Source of the DNA: Mycobacterium sp. ITM-2016-00317
GTDB taxonomy: Bacteria > Actinomycetota > Actinomycetes > Mycobacteriales > Mycobacteriaceae
Length of the DNA: 64,000 nt
Assembly (NCBI RefSeq): GCF_002968295.1
Contig: NZ_CP134399.1
Span: 4,402,001 to 4,466,000, forward strand
Direction: 5' to 3'
The notes beneath the pieces are model-generated. The model saw only the letters and a list, made by a program, of their open reading frames with translations. It did no database searches and was not told where the DNA came from. Positions 44,421 through 52,671 of this stretch are shown piece by piece. How positions within the stretch are numbered: position 1 is the stretch's first letter; every line of letters begins with the position of its first letter. A program made the translations under genes and the position numbers.

Positions 44421-46147
44421 TCGCCCCGCTGCCAGGTGACGTGCGCCGGCACGGTGTCGTCCCACGGCTGGCGGGTCACCATGTCGGCGACCATCACGTA
44501 GCCGCGCTCGAACTCACCGGTGGCGGCGTCCACCAGCCGGTATTCCTGACGCTGCCGATGGATTGGTTGCGCGTCGAGCAGCAGCACCCGCACCTCGCCG
44601 GGTTCGAAGTGGCACCGCTTCTGCAGTGCCGCGATCAACTGCTCGTTGTGCATGTGCCCGTCGCCGAAGTTCCAGCCAATCGCGGTGCTGCAGATCCGTT
44701 CGCCGTCGGTCAGCACGTAGTCGTCCTCGTTCCAGCCTGCCATCGCCCGGTGGGCCAGCGTGAACATCGCGCGGCCGTGGGTGTTGAACGAACGGAACGC
44801 ATACCCCATGTACTGGTAGATCTCGGCGGTCTCCTTGCTGCCGTAGAACTTCTCCATCTGCGCGGCGGGCATGCTCGCGATTGCGACGATGCCGTTGGAG
44901 ATCTTCTCGGCCGCCGACGGTTTCACACACCACAGCGAGGTGTCCCAGTTGCCGGCGTAGTAGCGCATGCCGGGCAGGAAGGACACCTTGCGCGGGAACA
45001 GGTTTCCGATCACGACGGTGCCGGCGACAACCGCGAACAACAGGATCGGCCACGGGCTCTGCAGATCCGAGAGCCCGACGCCGGCGTTGCCGACGAACAG
45101 CGCCAGCACGCTGAACATCATGAAGACGTTCCACTCCAGCGGCACGCCCATCGGGATCGCCGACAGGATGCCGAAGTGGAAGATCAGCATCACCGTCGCC
45201 GCGATCGCGGTGGCCCAGCCGCCATGGGAGAAGAACAGTGCCAGTGGCACGAGCATCTCGATCGCCGTCGAAAAGTGCGCCAGCACGCGCGACGCGCGGC
45301 CGGGCCGCAGGTCGTCCGGGAAGTGCTCGAAGAACTTCCGTTTGATCGACCGCGGCCGGATGATCGGGTTGTTGCTCATCATCGTGGAGATGACGAACGG
45401 GAAGTGCTTGTTCAGCTTGGACGTGGCCGCACCCACCCAGATCACCAGGCACACGAGCTTGGCTGCGATGACGATGTCGGCGCCGCTGAACAGGAAGCAC
45501 ACCGCCAGCGCGCCGTACACCTCGCCGCGGGCGGCCAGGAACAGCACCTTGTCGCGCAGCCCGGCCACCACCAGCAGGCCGACGACGGCGGCGGTCTGCC
45601 AGACCGGCAGCACGCCGACCTCGGATCCGAGTTCGGGGATGGGCCCCGTGCCGTCGGAGAACAACGCGATCACCAGGACCACCAGCAGCGCGGCGTAGAG
45701 CACCACGTCGACCGGGGTGCGGGTGTCCCCGGCGGTCAGGGGCACCCGGTTCGGCCACGGTGGCAGCCGAATCGTCTTGGGCCGCAACCAGTACAGGATC
45801 GACCCCATCGGCGGGAAGAACCGGTTGTTCAGCGGGCCGAAGCCGCAGCCGAGGCCGACGATCTCGAACAGCATCGTGTAGAGGACGACCTTCTGGTACA
45901 CGATCGGCTCGTGGTACCAGGCGGCCACGTCGGTGAAGCCGTCTATGCCGCTGGTGGTCAGGACGATCAGCCAGGCGCCCAAGATGTAGAGCAGGATCTT
46001 GACCACGTAGAACAGGTGCATCACCACCGGCGTGCCGAAGCCGACCTCGGCCCAGTGGCGCGCCATGGGCACGATCCGCTCGGCCCGGGTGCCCTTGCTC
46101 CATTCCGCGTAGTCGACGACGGGCGCGTCCTGCTTCAGAAACCCCAT
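44417..46147 (-). CDS. DUF3556 polytopic membrane protein
   Basis: A 576-residue protein I assign to DUF3556 (mycobacterial transmembrane family) from its N-terminus MGFLKQDAPVVDYAEWSKGT and overall layout. About nine helices lie between residues 45 and 400, and a cytoplasmic part of about 170 residues follows with KISNGIVAIASMPAAQMEKFY and a strongly conserved RSFNTHGRAMFTLAHRAM. No known catalytic motif. The ATG at 46147 lies 6 bases after a TAGTCT -10, suggesting a leaderless mRNA, and a KstR-like operator overlaps that promoter, so I infer a role in sterol or lipid metabolism or transport. Confidence 0.75.
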   Translation of the reverse strand: MGFLKQDAPVVDYAEWSKGTRAERIVPMARHWAEVGFGTPVVMHLFYVVKILLYILGAWLIVLTTSGIDGFTDVAAWYHEPIVYQKVVLYTMLFEIVGLGCGFGPLNNRFFPPMGSILYWLRPKTIRLPPWPNRVPLTAGDTRTPVDVVLYAALLVVLVIALFSDGTGPIPELGSEVGVLPVWQTAAVVGLLVVAGLRDKVLFLAARGEVYGALAVCFLFSGADIVIAAKLVCLVIWVGAATSKLNKHFPFVISTMMSNNPIIRPRSIKRKFFEHFPDDLRPGRASRVLAHFSTAIEMLVPLALFFSHGGWATAIAATVMLIFHFGILSAIPMGVPLEWNVFMMFSVLALFVGNAGVGLSDLQSPWPILLFAVVAGTVVIGNLFPRKVSFLPGMRYYAGNWDTSLWCVKPSAAEKISNGIVAIASMPAAQMEKFYGSKETAEIYQYMGYAFRSFNTHGRAMFTLAHRAMAGWNEDDYVLTDGERICSTAIGWNFGDGHMHNEQLIAALQKRCHFEPGEVRVLLLDAQPIHRQRQEYRLVDAATGEFERGYVMVADMVTRQPWDDTVPAHVTWQRGD

Positions 46148-46153
46148 GCACAC

Positions 46154-46171
46154 AGACTAGAACGTGTTCCA
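46154..46171 (-). promoter_or_regulatory. KstR-type operator over a leaderless -10
   Basis: TAGAACGTGTTCCA (46158-46171) fits the published KstR consensus TNNAACNNGTTNNA at every fixed position. Read leftward, TAGTCT (46159-46154) is a -10 six bases before ATG 46147. Operator and -10 overlap by two bases. KstR represses cholesterol catabolism genes in mycobacteria. Confidence 0.6.
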
Positions 46172-46219
46172 GTTTCGATTCCCGCGAACAGACACAAAAT
46201 CGCCGAGACTATCCAGAAA

Positions 46220-46429
46220 CTAGATCGACCCGCTAACTCCTGGTTGATGGGACTTCTTGATCTCGCTCGCGATCTTCTTACTGATGTCCACTTTCGAGTA
46301 CTCAGCGAACTGCCGGTGTAAGGCCTCTGCCGAGCTCTTGATGTCGGTCGCCGCCACCGCGTGTGTCATTCCAGCGGCCGCAATCAACGACTGCGCGGTT
46401 GCCTTGACTCGGTCAGCAAGTGTAGCCAT
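46220..46429 (-). CDS. Small 69-residue protein, unknown
   Basis: Not recognised. MATLADRVKATAQSLIAAAG begins a helix-prone chain rich in Ala, Lys and Ser (SAEALHRQFAEYSKVDISKK); no cysteine, signal or membrane helix. Basic overall at the C-terminus. ATG 46429 has GGAAGGA about 5 bases upstream and its own -10 (TATTAT at 46456-46451), so it is probably transcribed apart from the signalling operon that ends 143 bases upstream. Its position directly after that operon suggests a functional tie (target or effector), which is an inference. Confidence 0.65.
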   Translation of the reverse strand: MATLADRVKATAQSLIAAAGMTHAVAATDIKSSAEALHRQFAEYSKVDISKKIASEIKKSHQPGVSGSI

Positions 46430-46450
46430 GCGGTTCCTTCCAGTGTGTTA

Positions 46451-46456
46451 ATAATA
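46451..46456 (-). promoter_or_regulatory. -10 element of the 69-residue gene
   Basis: Read leftward TATTAT (complement of 46451-46456), fitting TANNNT, 22 bases before the ATG with a purine-rich ribosome site between. The stretch is distinctly A/T-rich. No clear -35. Confidence 0.45.
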
Positions 46457-46572
46457 AGGCTAGTGACGCCATTTTGAGTTCCATGTTCGTGTGTGTGAAC
46501 CCGGGGCAGTCCCCAACGCGACCCGTTCTCGGGCGCGGCGCTGGCCCTAGGACTTGCGTCCGACGGGGGCGT

Positions 46573-47535
46573 CTAAGGCCTGGGTCCAAGAAGGGTGAAG
46601 GCGATGGCTGCCATCACGACGGTGGCGACGACAGCCACCGCCACTGGCAGATTTTGGTTCTTCTGCGGGGCACTGCCCATTATCGGAGCGTGGACGACCA
46701 TCATCAATCCACCGATTCGTAGACGACTGCCGTCCACAAGTGGCGTACGCTTTCCCGTCGCGGTCTCGATATGTTCGACCAGCCCATCTTTGAAGACAAG
46801 GCTCGAAACTTGGGGAGGGAGCCCCTTCTTAAAGATATGTTCTTCTCCTCCCCCGCCAACGAATATTGGCTGTGCGCCCAGACCGACGTGTGATGTTTCA
46901 TAGGGTGCCCATTCCACTTCGACGCTGGCTTCTCGGGCCATACTCTGGACGAAGTACATCGCCAAGCCCAGTGCTAGTCCCAGCACGGCAATCCCTGTGA
47001 CTCGTCCAGCCAAGCCCGGCAAGAACATCGATGCCAACAAGAAGCCCATACACCCGACGGCACCTCCGATGGCACCTGCGCCGATACCGCGAATTAAGCC
47101 GAGGTTGGGGACCGCTTTGGACAGCATGGCTCCGAGCATCGCTCCCATCAGTGACCATGCCAAGATTCGTAAGGCGTAGAACTTGAGTTCAAAAGAACCG
47201 ACGTCCATGTTGAAAAGTACCTGTGCTGCCGCACCGGAGACGAAACCCGCCAGAGCACTGGCTCCCAGAACCTGCGCTCCGCGACTGGCCGTCAGATCGT
47301 GCCGCCGATACCACTCGCCAGCGGCGAACAACATGAACCCCAGGACACTCGCGAAGGCCGCTGACCACAGACCCATTTCCACCACCAGCCGAAACTGGTT
47401 GACAACGACGTAGTTCTCCTCCCCATCGCCGACCAAAATATCGGCAAGCACTGCTCCGAGCGCACCGCCCACTGTCCCTGCCGTGGCATACAACAGCTGC
47501 TGGTTCGATCTGAGTGCGTTTATGCCATTGGCCAC
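46573..47535 (-). CDS. Polytopic membrane protein with cytoplasmic FHA-like segment
   Basis: A 320-residue protein, last in the vWA-PP2C-kinase operon. Six N-terminal helices (for example TAGTVGGALGAVLADILVG and FASVLGFMLFAAGEW) are followed by about 85 soluble residues (VGLGAQPIFVGGGGEEHIF ... VDGSRLRIGGLMMVVHAP) and a last helix (VAVAVVATVVMAAIAFTLL). The soluble part is beta-rich, and its G-K-R-T-P-L-V-D-G-S-R-L-R-I-G order recalls the end of an FHA domain, which would suit a reader of kinase phosphorylation. The match is weak. Start GTG 47535 is the first start after the upstream gene's stop. Third-position GC is lower than in the core genes. Confidence 0.7.
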   Translation of the reverse strand: MANGINALRSNQQLLYATAGTVGGALGAVLADILVGDGEENYVVVNQFRLVVEMGLWSAAFASVLGFMLFAAGEWYRRHDLTASRGAQVLGASALAGFVSGAAAQVLFNMDVGSFELKFYALRILAWSLMGAMLGAMLSKAVPNLGLIRGIGAGAIGGAVGCMGFLLASMFLPGLAGRVTGIAVLGLALGLAMYFVQSMAREASVEVEWAPYETSHVGLGAQPIFVGGGGEEHIFKKGLPPQVSSLVFKDGLVEHIETATGKRTPLVDGSRLRIGGLMMVVHAPIMGSAPQKNQNLPVAVAVVATVVMAAIAFTLLGPRP

Positions 47536-47569
47536 GAAACCATCCCCGCTTCTTCCTAGATCAGAACTT

Positions 47570-48499
47570 TCAGCAGTGAGCCCCTGGAAAAAACCCCAGG
47601 TGGTCCAGAACCCATGCAGATAACGTATCGAGTTGTGTCGACCCGGTTTGAAACCCGCCATCGGATGCTTGTGCCGCCAAGGCAATCCCGACAGAACCGG
47701 ATTCCGTTTCAACCAAGGCGATTTGGCGCACCAGGTAGGGACCTTCCGGTGAGGGGCCCCAGCCCCCTTTGACGGCGGCATGATTTTTGCCGGCCAGTCC
47801 CCATTGTTGGTTGCCTGCCACGTCGCCCATGTCGTTGATTACGGAATCGCTTCGACTTAGGCACCGTAGTTTGGATGCGAATGTCGCTTGATTAGCCAGG
47901 GACCAGTCGGTTTGCCCAAATGCGGTGAACTCGCTCCGTCTGCGTTCGGACTCCACGATGGTCGAGCTGTCGCCAGCCTCCACGAGGACGGCGCCCACGG
48001 ATGCTGCAGCTTCTTCGGGTTGCCCCAGCTGCGCCCATAGAGCCTCCGCTGCGGCGTTATCGGAGCTCCTGATTGCGGGGTCAACAAAAGGCGCGGCGGC
48101 TTCCTGCGAGTTCCGAAGCGCAGCGATTGCCAGAGGCACCTTGATCGTTGACCATGCCGGCCCCGTCCTCCACGAGCCGAAACTCCGAACTCCGTTGGCA
48201 CTGGCGATGGCAACCCCAACGTCACCGGCTATGTCGCTACTGACCGCTTCGAAACTTCGTTGAAGCTCATCGACGCCGCCAACCGCCACCGATGGTGAAG
48301 CGGCGGTCGTCCCTACGATCGCTTCGGGACGATTTGTATCCGAAGCTTCAACGCTGTGCTCATCGCGCAGTTCTGCGGTGGCCAGGTTTCCGTCAGCGCT
48401 GCAAGAAGTGACTCCCACTGCACACGCCACCGCCATTGCTGCAAAAAAAGCACTGCGCCAAAGATGCGCAGTATTGCTAATAGAGATATACCTCCGCAT
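47570..48499 (-). CDS. Class A beta-lactamase-like lipoprotein
   Basis: A 309-residue exported lipoprotein: signal FFAAMAVACAVGV and lipobox VTSC (Cys33). The serine-hydrolase set of class A beta-lactamases is visible: Ser117-x-x-Lys120 (WSTIKVPL), Ser146-Asp147-Asn148 (SDN) and a KGG motif in HAAVKGGWG. The Omega-loop Glu of true beta-lactamases is not evident, so it may be a penicillin-binding or peptidoglycan-sensing relative (compare mycobacterial LppW-type proteins). ATG 48499 overlaps the kinase end by 23 bases, so it is translated together with the kinase. It may report wall damage to the kinase, an inference. Confidence 0.82.
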   Translation of the reverse strand: MRRYISISNTAHLWRSAFFAAMAVACAVGVTSCSADGNLATAELRDEHSVEASDTNRPEAIVGTTAASPSVAVGGVDELQRSFEAVSSDIAGDVGVAIASANGVRSFGSWRTGPAWSTIKVPLAIAALRNSQEAAAPFVDPAIRSSDNAAAEALWAQLGQPEEAAASVGAVLVEAGDSSTIVESERRRSEFTAFGQTDWSLANQATFASKLRCLSRSDSVINDMGDVAGNQQWGLAGKNHAAVKGGWGPSPEGPYLVRQIALVETESGSVGIALAAQASDGGFQTGSTQLDTLSAWVLDHLGFFPGAHC

Positions 48500-50036
48500 C
48501 TTTACCACCCCAGCATGTAATCCAATCATTCTCGGCAGGAGCAGCACACGTCACCTCGAACAACTGACCACCGGGTGCACAAGATGCCCCAGGAACACTG
48601 TCGCACCGAACCGCCCCAACCACGTCCATGGTGCGCCGCTCCTTAGAGGGCTCGCTGAAGTTGTCCCAATACGCACGGAGGATGTTCTCGGTGAACTTGC
48701 ATGACGTTTTCGGAGTTCCCCGTATGGCTTTCGTGGCCCAGCCTGACCGATTCGTCAGGTGATAGCCACCGGTGCACGACTGTTGGTTGGCGTCAAGCCC
48801 AGGCGCCTCTGGTGGTGGAATCACGTTAGTGGGAGTAGGTGCCGTCGTGGGCATCGGCGCGATGGGAGGAGTACTCCACGCTCGCGTGTACGGAGCTGTT
48901 GGCGTCGCGGAGAGGCTCGGTTCCGAGCCACTCCCTTCGTCAGAAGACGACCCGGGGTTCACCTTGAGACCCACGACCGCCGCACCGAGCACGACAGGAA
49001 CCAGCAGCCAAGCCATCTTCGCGGGCAATCTCGGTGAAGCGGCGGGGGTCGGTTGAGGCGAGTGGGGCTGGGTGACCGTTATAGCCGGGGAACTCCGTCG
49101 ATGCACCGCAGGAACTGGCGCCGTCGGCGCAACCACCGGGGCCGGCGGGACCGAAGCGGGCGGCGGCGGATTCACTGGCGCCGCCTTCCATGCCTGCTCC
49201 AATGCTGAATCCCAGCTGGACAAGGTCGGTCGATCGGTTGCGGGCCGGGTCAATGTGTCGCCAATGACCTGACGCAAGCTCGGGTGGACCGAGGCAGGCA
49301 GCCTTGCGCGGCTGGTGGCGTCCTGGCTACCGACTATCAATCTCAATGCCAGAAGTCCCAGTTTGTAACGGTCCGACGAGGTTGTCGCCTTTCTCTCGCC
49401 GGCGGGAACCTCCCAACCCGGCGTTTCCAACTGAGTGGTCAACGACACGCCGTTGACACGCATGGCATCACAGTCGATGAAATAGATCTCCGGGCGGCTG
49501 GACAAAGCAAAGAGGAGATTCTTGGGCGATAGATCGCCGACACAGATGCCGTGACCGTGCAGAAACGTCAGGGCTGAGACCAAACTGCGCAGCAATCCGT
49601 ACCGCTGACGATCGGAAACAACCTGTCCTCCAAAGCTTCTCGCAAGTACATGCGGTTCGTTGAGCAAGTGTTGGAACTCGGCGGCAATCGTTGACGGACC
49701 CTTGACTGTCCAAAACGTGGTGAAGAACTCGTCGGGGATACTCGGCATCACGAAGCCCTTGGCCTTGCCGTTGTCCTCCACTACTCGGCATGGCCACGCC
49801 GCGATGCTGATGAGTCGCGCCCCTTCACCGTACGGAAGCGCCTCCAGGAAGGCTGGCATTGCCTTGAGGGCATTCACGTCAAGTGCGGCTAATGCTGCAG
49901 GCTTGTATTCCTTGTACACCATCGATTTGGCGAAAGGAATGCTCACCTGCGGGGCTCTATAAACGACACCTTGGCCGCCCTGGCCTATCTTGACCAGCGT
50001 CGACGAAATCCTTCTGAGTTCGATGGGCTCAGTCAC
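48477..50036 (-). CDS. Membrane Ser/Thr kinase-like protein with outer Cys-rich domain
   Basis: 519 residues. Kinase-like domain 1-285: Gly loop IGQGGQGVVY (17-26), Lys42 (MVYKEYKP), catalytic loop CVGDLSPKNLLF with Asp168 and Asn173 (no HRD His, Lys at 172), metal motif DCD (188-190) in place of DFG. Then a Pro-rich linker, one helix (341-359) and an outer domain of about 160 residues with at least six cysteines (SCTGG, SCKF, RCDS, SCAP, VTCAA, ITCWG). All core catalytic residues are kept, so activity is plausible. Upstream lies the PP2C gene. The design is like the PASTA-type sensors but with a different outer domain. Confidence 0.88.
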   Translation of the reverse strand: MTEPIELRRISSTLVKIGQGGQGVVYRAPQVSIPFAKSMVYKEYKPAALAALDVNALKAMPAFLEALPYGEGARLISIAAWPCRVVEDNGKAKGFVMPSIPDEFFTTFWTVKGPSTIAAEFQHLLNEPHVLARSFGGQVVSDRQRYGLLRSLVSALTFLHGHGICVGDLSPKNLLFALSSRPEIYFIDCDAMRVNGVSLTTQLETPGWEVPAGERKATTSSDRYKLGLLALRLIVGSQDATSRARLPASVHPSLRQVIGDTLTRPATDRPTLSSWDSALEQAWKAAPVNPPPPASVPPAPVVAPTAPVPAVHRRSSPAITVTQPHSPQPTPAASPRLPAKMAWLLVPVVLGAAVVGLKVNPGSSSDEGSGSEPSLSATPTAPYTRAWSTPPIAPMPTTAPTPTNVIPPPEAPGLDANQQSCTGGYHLTNRSGWATKAIRGTPKTSCKFTENILRAYWDNFSEPSKERRTMDVVGAVRCDSVPGASCAPGGQLFEVTCAAPAENDWITCWGGKDAEVYLY

Positions 50037-50093
50037 TTATAGACGCCTTACGCAACGTCAATAGCCCCCAAATCTGCCGATGCCAAGTCTTTA

Positions 50094-51311
50094 TCACTTC
50101 GAACCAGGCGTACGCGGACGGATCGCCACCAGTGTGCGATCGTCGTCGAAGGTCTCACGACTGAAATCCACCGCGTGAGCGAACTCGATGAGCGAGGGCG
50201 CGGCGGCCCCGAACAGCTCCCTGAAGAGATTCCCGACCCCCCCTTGTCCACCTCCGAGCGGATCACCGATCCCATCGGTACCGAGAAGCAGCACGTCGCC
50301 ATGTCCAAACTCCACAATCGAAGGCTCAATGCGGGAGGGCACTCGCGGCAGACCTGAGACCGCCGAGGATGAAATACCGCCCTCCCCAACTGTTTTGCCG
50401 TCGAGTACGGGCCTAAACTCGCCGTCATGGAGCAGCCACGCACCGGAATCGCCGACTCCGATCACGAAGGCTCTATAGGCTCCGGAGTCCACCTCCTCCA
50501 CTACTGCACAGGTCATGGTGGTGGCTAATTCGTTCTCGGCCAAACCCGGGTCGGGCTCTGGGGTCTTGAAGACAACCTGTGCCCGCTCCGTCAATGCCCA
50601 TGCCGTACTCTTGACTAACGCCTCCCAGTCCGTCGCTTCGGTCGCCGTGGGAACTTGGGAGAGCAACCACTGTGCCGCATAGTTGACCACGGCGCTCGAC
50701 CCGAGATGTGACTGAGCAGCCGCAGACACCCCATCAGCAACGATAGCCACAATTCGACCGTCCTGCATTAGATGAATCGCAAAGTCGTCCTGACGTGGCG
50801 AACCGTTGTACCTGTGGAAATGTCCACGCAGCGACGCTCCCCACACCGTCATCGCATTAGTTGACCACCCATCAACAATAGTGTCGGGTCGAAAGGGCAA
50901 CGACCGGAACGCTTCTCCTATCGGGGTCGCCTCAACATCGGGTGAGGCGGAACCAATTATCAACTGCGGCACCCGAACCGGCCCTGAAACCTCCGAGACA
51001 ACAGCTCGCCGAACGCCCTCGGATTGGGTTTCCGACGCCTCGCGATCGTTTGGTTCGAGCTCTCCGTCGATGGGAGCAACAGTCCCGACCGAAATAGCGA
51101 CGTCCGGAACCGAATGCCAACCTGCTTCTGAGGGTCGCGGCACCCCGTTAATCCCGAGCACTCTGTGTGATTGCTCCGAATCCAGCAAGATCTCTACAGC
51201 GAACTCGTCAGACGCATTACCCGCTGCGGTGGGCAAGCTCTCGTCGTCAGCGCCAGTCACCTTTTGCGACTGTGACCGCTTGCCCCATCGACGTTTTGGC
51301 GTACCAGCCAT
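50094..51311 (-). CDS. PP2C-family protein phosphatase
   Basis: A 405-residue protein. Residues 1-150 are low-homology and charged; a PPM/PP2C domain fills 155-398. Metal-binding motifs: RQDDFAIH (173-180), VADGVSAAAQSHLGS (191-205), GVGDSGAWLL, LLGTDGIGDP (Asp346) and FDDDRTLVAI (Asp391). This is a Mg/Mn-dependent Ser/Thr phosphatase, the natural opponent of the kinase encoded next. It is 12 bases from the vWA gene upstream and 57 bases from the kinase downstream, all leftward. Cytoplasmic; no helix or signal. Confidence 0.9.
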   Translation of the reverse strand: MAGTPKRRWGKRSQSQKVTGADDESLPTAAGNASDEFAVEILLDSEQSHRVLGINGVPRPSEAGWHSVPDVAISVGTVAPIDGELEPNDREASETQSEGVRRAVVSEVSGPVRVPQLIIGSASPDVEATPIGEAFRSLPFRPDTIVDGWSTNAMTVWGASLRGHFHRYNGSPRQDDFAIHLMQDGRIVAIVADGVSAAAQSHLGSSAVVNYAAQWLLSQVPTATEATDWEALVKSTAWALTERAQVVFKTPEPDPGLAENELATTMTCAVVEEVDSGAYRAFVIGVGDSGAWLLHDGEFRPVLDGKTVGEGGISSSAVSGLPRVPSRIEPSIVEFGHGDVLLLGTDGIGDPLGGGQGGVGNLFRELFGAAAPSLIEFAHAVDFSRETFDDDRTLVAIRPRTPGSK

Positions 51312-51323
51312 AGCCGTTTACCG

Positions 51324-51989
51324 CTACAGGATGTCGACAGCCAGCGAGAAACCTTCCGGCTTCTCCATTTGCAGCTCGGCAGCCCCTGACGCCAGCGCCT
51401 GGCCGGAACTGATCACCGATTGCGTTAAAGAGGTGATGAATTCGCTGATCGCCGCGCCTGTATCGACGCCCTTGGCCGCGATAAACGCATATTCTGGTTT
51501 AGTGGCGATTTCTTTCACGGTCGCGGCGTCTGCCTCACCGATTCCGAAGGCTAGAATGTTGGGGCGACCGTGCTGCGCCAGAAGATTTGATCGCGCAGTC
51601 TGCCAATCTTCGCCTGAGTTCGGCTGACCATCGGTCAGGAAAAACACCGCAGGCCGGTTCACGGCATACCCTAAAGATTTAAGTTTGGGAATGTCCTGAT
51701 TGACACGTGAAGTGAGTTCATCAAACGCTGCAGAATATGAAGTCATCCCTCTCGCCTGCAGCGTCGGCATCGCAGGAAGCTCACGCAAATCACTAGGCAC
51801 AAGGTAGGTGTGTGCAGTGTCGGAGAAACCCACAACCGAAAAACGCACCTTAGCGGCGGCGAACGACTCCTTTTGTAGCGAGTCTTGAAGTGTTACCAGC
51901 CCCTCGTTGAGTTCTGAGATATTCGGAGTCATCGAACCCGATTCGTCGGCGACGAAATACACCGGAAGCACCGTGCCCTGTGGTTCCAC
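51324..51989 (-). CDS. vWA-domain protein (TerY-like)
   Basis: A 221-residue single von Willebrand A domain. The metal-dependent adhesion site is complete: DxSxS at 15-19 (ADESGSM), Thr83 (GMTSYSAAF) and Asp120 (FFLTDGQPNSGEDW). It closely follows the TerY pattern, including VYFVADESGSM and FLTDGQPNS. TerY proteins occur in a three-gene set with a PP2C phosphatase and a kinase (TerY-P triad; Anantharaman, Iyer and Aravind), which is exactly what follows. First gene of the operon, ATG 51989. The gene and its neighbours have more A/T at third positions than the flanks. Confidence 0.9.
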   Translation of the reverse strand: MEPQGTVLPVYFVADESGSMTPNISELNEGLVTLQDSLQKESFAAAKVRFSVVGFSDTAHTYLVPSDLRELPAMPTLQARGMTSYSAAFDELTSRVNQDIPKLKSLGYAVNRPAVFFLTDGQPNSGEDWQTARSNLLAQHGRPNILAFGIGEADAATVKEIATKPEYAFIAAKGVDTGAAISEFITSLTQSVISSGQALASGAAELQMEKPEGFSLAVDIL

Positions 51990-52103
51990 CCTTATGTCCC
52001 CTTCGCTGCGTCAGCTGCTGGCCTCCCCCCGCGGGTAGACCATTGGATTCAACCACAGACGCGCGCTACAGAAGCAGGTCCCGAAAATTTGCCAGCGCTG
52101 AGA

Positions 52104-52625
52104 CTAGGCGTCCTGTTTGGCGGGCGGGCGGTAGAAGATCACCAGCTGGCCGATGCCGCCGGCCAGGCCGAGCACGACGGCGATGAGCAGGCCCCACCAG
52201 CCGTGCAGCAGGTCGTAGAAGGCGCTGCCGGAGAACAGCAGGTAGTCGAGGCTGAGCTTGCCCGCGCCGATCGTGGCGATGCCGACCGCCGAGGCCGCGA
52301 GCACGAGGTTGTACTCCCAGCCCTCCTTGACGATGAAGAACCCGTTGGCCCGGTGCACGGTCCAGGCCGCGACGAGCATCAACGCGACGAAGCCGGCTGC
52401 CGGGACCGGGGTCAGCAGGCCCAGCGCCAGCCCGATGCCCGCGGCCATCTCGGTGCTCGCGGCGATCCGGGCGTGGAACATGCCCGGCCGCATCCCCATG
52501 CTGTCGAACCAGCCGGCGGTGCCTTTCAGTCCGCCCTTGCCGAAGAACTTGTTGTAACCGTGTGCGGCCATCGTCAGACCGAGGACGACTCGCAGGATCA
52601 GGACTCCGACGTCATAGGCACTCAT
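52104..52625 (-). CDS. DoxX-family membrane protein
   Basis: A 173-residue four-helix protein: GVLILRVVLGLTMAAHGYNKFFGKGG is the DoxX start, ASTEMAAGIGLALGLLTPVPA the second helix pair, then NLVLAASAVGIATIG. Many homologues carry the HGYNKFF motif in this place. ATG 52625; the longer frame upstream is rejected since no start or ribosome site fits it. Second DoxX protein of the window, unlike the one at 14859. It may be involved in redox or thiol balance in the membrane. It ends 114 bases from the vWA start. Confidence 0.85.
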   Translation of the reverse strand: MSAYDVGVLILRVVLGLTMAAHGYNKFFGKGGLKGTAGWFDSMGMRPGMFHARIAASTEMAAGIGLALGLLTPVPAAGFVALMLVAAWTVHRANGFFIVKEGWEYNLVLAASAVGIATIGAGKLSLDYLLFSGSAFYDLLHGWWGLLIAVVLGLAGGIGQLVIFYRPPAKQDA

Positions 52626-52671
52626 GTAACAGAACTTAGAACATCTGTCACGTCGCTGCCCAGCCCCCGTC

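Noticed and set aside
46154..52103. Other Ter-system genes (TerC, TerD, TerB) or toxin-antitoxin genes with the TerY-P triad
   Set aside because: None of the neighbouring proteins show TerD, TerC or TerB features; flanks are DUF3556 and DoxX.
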